The translations under genes and the position numbers were made by a program. This document shows positions 61,901 to 64,000 of a DNA stretch of 64,000 nt, one piece after another. The DNA comes from Nemania diffusa (taxonomy: Eukaryota > Ascomycota > Sordariomycetes > Xylariales > Xylariaceae), in the NCBI GenBank assembly GCA_038501195.1, contig JBBPUQ010000001.1:6014001-6078000 (forward strand), read 5' to 3'. The notes below the pieces were generated by a model. The model was not told the DNA's origin and made no database searches. It saw nothing but the letters and a program-made list of their open reading frames with translations. The stretch's first letter is position 1; each line of letters starts with the position of its first letter.

Positions 61901-62191
61901 GGCGTTGGCACCTTTCCCTTCAAAGTAGTGGCGGCGAACAGCTTGTCGGCAGGGTCAGCGGCAGATTTCAGGATGTTGACAGATTCGGCCCACGCCGCAG
62001 ACTAGCATCGTAAGTCAGCACTTCAAGCATCGCCCTACAGCCGCAACTCGCCATGTACGCACCGACTTCTGGAACTCTCCCAGATACACATTAGCCCGCC
62101 CCTTCTTTTCCGAGTCCCCACCCCGCATGGTCAGCATGGCCTGAAGCACATCTGCCAGAGGGAAAGCCTGCTGCGCGCCGTTCGTAGCCAT
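58973..62191 (-). CDS. mtr10: Nuclear import receptor Mtr10/transportin-SR (importin-beta family)
   Basis: Five exons (62191-62063, 62001-61912, 61844-61566, 61454-61364, 61302-58973), with introns of 61, 67, 111 and 61 bp, close into 972 residues, the usual length of fungal Mtr10. The start MATNGAQQAFPLADVLQAML and the importin N-terminal helices (ANVYLGEFQKSSAAW) are typical. Next come the exportin-1-like segment (CVCLAILAIQMNDWKDVLPV, then LDFLRVLPEEV) and a long HEAT-repeat array to the end. In yeast and human the family imports SR-type and mRNA-binding proteins such as Npl3 into the nucleus and responds to Ran-GTP. The fourth intron carries GTAAGT and CAG-type junctions and removes a stretch that is open in another frame, so simple ORF calling would mis-start the protein. 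It shares an upstream region with the SmE gene. Confidence 0.95.
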
Positions 62192-63010
62192 GATGCGCAG
62201 CGTGTGTCGGGTGAGGTCAGGTCAAGGGCTGTGGGGTGGGTACGCAGAATGACGGCAAGGCGTTGCTACTCTGTACCTAGCCCTGTGGAAATCCGCCGAG
62301 GTCGCAAAGGTCGCCACGGAGGAAAGGAAAGGAAAGGAAAGGAAGCGGCAATAAAAAGAAGACACCTGCGAATGTATGGGCGTACTGCAGGTGATGTAAC
62401 TGAGACGTTGAGCCGAGGGCAGCTCCGGGAGTAGAAGATGGGCGACAAGGCTCGCCAAATGAGGGTGTAATGTAGAGTGGAAGTCGGGGGGTTTGGGGGA
62501 TGGAGAGCTTCGATATCACAAGCAGGAAGAAAAGGAGGGGCCAATAAAAATAAGGTGAATCTACCTAACCTACCTTGGGTACCTAACACGGTACAAAACT
62601 ACCTACGTAAGTACCTAGCGTATTGGTTTGGCTCTTAAGGAAGGAGTGGCTTAAGTAGGTAGCTTATGTAGAGTAGATGGTAGTTCCCATAAAATGGCGG
62701 GGTTGAGTTGTGGCGCATTATCTTTATTAAATGCATTAATCTTATATAGTATTATATCTGCATGCATTATCCATCAAGGCCAAGTCATCTACCTAGCTTA
62801 TGTACTTTAGAAGTTAGGACGAGATAAATGGATGTCACGTCTCAGCCTTTAGCTACCTAACCTAGGTAGGTAGCCTTGCCAAATTTCCAACTCGAGCACA
62901 CTTCTACACGCGTTGATCTACCTACCAATCCCAGACAGCTTCTTCCAACCTCCAACGAGCCTCACAAATCAATTACGCCAATCCGATCCCAAACCCCCTT
63001 TCCGAACAAA
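62192..63010. promoter_or_regulatory. Divergent promoter region of mtr10 and SmE
   Basis: About 820 bp between divergent housekeeping genes. It contains a GGAAA tandem run (about 62324-62343), several ACCTACCTA/TAGGTAGGTAG words and pyrimidine-rich stretches near the SmE start, but no certain TATA box. Frames here lack coding features. Confidence 0.45.
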
Positions 63011-63421
63011 ATGACTGGCCGTGGAGGTGGTGGGCGCAAGGTCTTGCTACCCCCCATCAACTTTATCTTCAAGCTCCTTCAAACCCACGCGCCCGTCAAG
63101 ATCTGGCTATACGAGCAACTGTCAATCAGAATCGAAGGGAAGATCAGAGTGGGTGACCCGCGCGATCAATCTTCTGCCTATATTTTCAGCCCTGACTTAC
63201 GTTGCATATTTTGTAGGGTTTCGACGAGTTTATGAATCTTGTGGTGGACGATGCGGTAGAAGTCAAGCAAGTTTCGAAGACGAACCCGGAAGAGAAGAGA
63301 AGGGAACTTGGTGCGTTCATGGCAAAAACTCTAGCTAAAATATGTGGGACACGGCTAATTGTTTTTAGGGCAAATTCTATTGAAGGGCGATAACGTATCT
63401 TTGATTCAAGAAGCCGTATGA
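63011..63421 (+). CDS. SME1: Small nuclear ribonucleoprotein SmE
   Basis: Three exons (63011-63148, 63217-63310, 63369-63421), with introns of 68 and 58 bp, encode 94 residues, the normal SmE length. The start MTGRGGGGRKVLLPPINFIF is typical of fungal SmE. The Sm1 motif spans IWLYEQLSIRIEGKIRGFDE and the following FMNLVVDDA. The Sm2 motif is QILLKGDNVSLIQ. The protein is part of the heptameric Sm ring around U1, U2, U4 and U5 snRNAs. An upstream in-frame ATG at 62876 is disfavoured because it lacks conservation-like sequence. The neighbour cyclo-ligase gene converges at 153 bp. Confidence 0.96.
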
Positions 63422-63574
63422 TTACGAACGACAGCTCACAACGAGGCATACCCCGACGATGAAATAGGATTTCCTCATACAGTGTAGGACTGGCATAACC
63501 CTTCACAATATCTGTCCTGGAGAACGGGCACGGGTTAAACAACAAGGTGCAAGTAGATGATCAGTATGCTTGTT

Positions 63575-64000
63575 CTAATATCTCCTATTGCCAGCAGACT
63601 GTTTGATTTGGCCATCACCTAGAATGATGCCGTCTAAGGGTTGGTCATGAGGTCCAACAGGGATAGTCTCCCCCGCCGAAGGGGGGAGAAGCTGTTCCTT
63701 AAGAGCTAGAGCATATAGCAATACAGACGGGCCGTCGTTAGATGAAGTGTTCTCTATCCCGGCAGCCAATGCATAGCGATGTAAGAAATAATCGTAAAAG
63801 CCCTTGCCATGGCCAAGTCTGCGAACAGCGCCGGTCTCGGGGTCAAGATCGAAGGCGACACCGGGCAGGAGGACCAGGTCGAGCGATGCATCGGCAGACC
63901 TCTCCCCATCCAACTCCCCGATGCTGCGCTGTCGCTCGTGGACGGTAGCACCGTCGACGCTCGGAATGCCCCACCTGTCCCTCTGCAGGGACTCGTAATC
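63575..64000 (-). CDS. 5-formyltetrahydrofolate cyclo-ligase (3' part; runs off window)
   Basis: The frame enters from the window end (DYESLQRDRWGIPSVDG) and ends at TAG 63575-63577. It carries LDLVLLPGVAFD and RLGHGKGFYDYFL, the two conserved segments of the 5-FTHF cyclo-ligase family (EC 6.3.3.2). The second is the glycine-rich nucleotide/substrate loop. It ends with QPLDGIILGDGQIKQ, the usual C-terminus. The enzyme converts 5-formyl-THF to 5,10-methenyl-THF with ATP. Roughly the first third is outside the window. No introns are needed in the visible part. Confidence 0.92.
   Translation of the reverse strand, partial: DYESLQRDRWGIPSVDGATVHERQRSIGELDGERSADASLDLVLLPGVAFDLDPETGAVRRLGHGKGFYDYFLHRYALAAGIENTSSNDGPSVLLYALALKEQLLPPSAGETIPVGPHDQPLDGIILGDGQIKQSAGNRRY

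Noticed and set aside
1..64000. CRISPR arrays, bacterial operons or phage modules
   Set aside because: Intron-bearing eukaryotic genes throughout; no regularly spaced direct repeats with unique spacers were found.

Overview
This window looks like a filamentous ascomycete (Pezizomycotina) chromosome with a two-speed layout. Gene islands of ordinary base composition, with short GT..AG introns of about 50-140 bp, alternate sharply with deserts that are almost pure A+T. In the most extreme desert stretches the few remaining C sit mostly in CpT and the few remaining G in ApG. That is the footprint expected of repeat-induced point mutation (RIP), which turns CpA into TpA. Duplicated segments inside the window differ mainly by C/T and G/A transitions. 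The genus cannot be named from the sequence.

Layout. 1-13397: RIP-mutated repeats, comprising the end of one LTR retrotransposon (family A, 1-4304), a full-length LTR element (family C, 6265-11963, 233-bp LTRs) and a 376-bp repeat D. 13398-20212: a decayed island that looks like the relic of a secondary-metabolite cluster, with an unrecognised broken gene, a P450 pseudogene with two in-frame stops, a deleted hAT-type element in the shared promoter, an apparently intact sulfotransferase-family gene and a second, truncated P450 pseudogene. 20213-35623: one LTR retrotransposon (family B, 394-bp LTRs) into which a complete family A element (26459-33690, 180-bp LTRs) has inserted with a perfect 5-bp target duplication. 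35760-37508: a small head-to-head gene pair, one unknown protein and one ankyrin-type fragment. 37750-39683: a 1.93-kb Fot1/pogo-sized TIR element in a TA target. 40298-45209: subtilisin fragment, LAT-type amino-acid transporter, mitochondrial-type membrane protein and an unmutated D repeat. 45436-49415: a 3.98-kb hAT-type element with an 8-bp target duplication. 50889-64000: a mostly normal gene region with a C2H2 zinc-finger protein carrying a 26-nt micro-exon, a minisatellite hairpin, an Ecm33-like surface protein lacking a visible signal peptide, the nuclear import receptor Mtr10, SmE and part of 5-formyltetrahydrofolate cyclo-ligase.

The housekeeping genes (mtr10, SmE, cyclo-ligase, transporter, mitochondrial protein) are intact and evenly spaced. 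The accessory genes (P450s, sulfotransferase, ankyrin fragment, subtilisin fragment) sit against the transposon deserts and are mostly broken. The most informative aspect is that element boundaries, LTRs and target-site duplications can still be read through heavy RIP, giving a relative insertion order. RIP-type lesions also appear in single-copy genes flanking the repeats. No wholly new biochemical system is evident. The best candidates for novelty are the C2H2/large C-terminal-domain protein and the head-to-head unknown/ankyrin pair.
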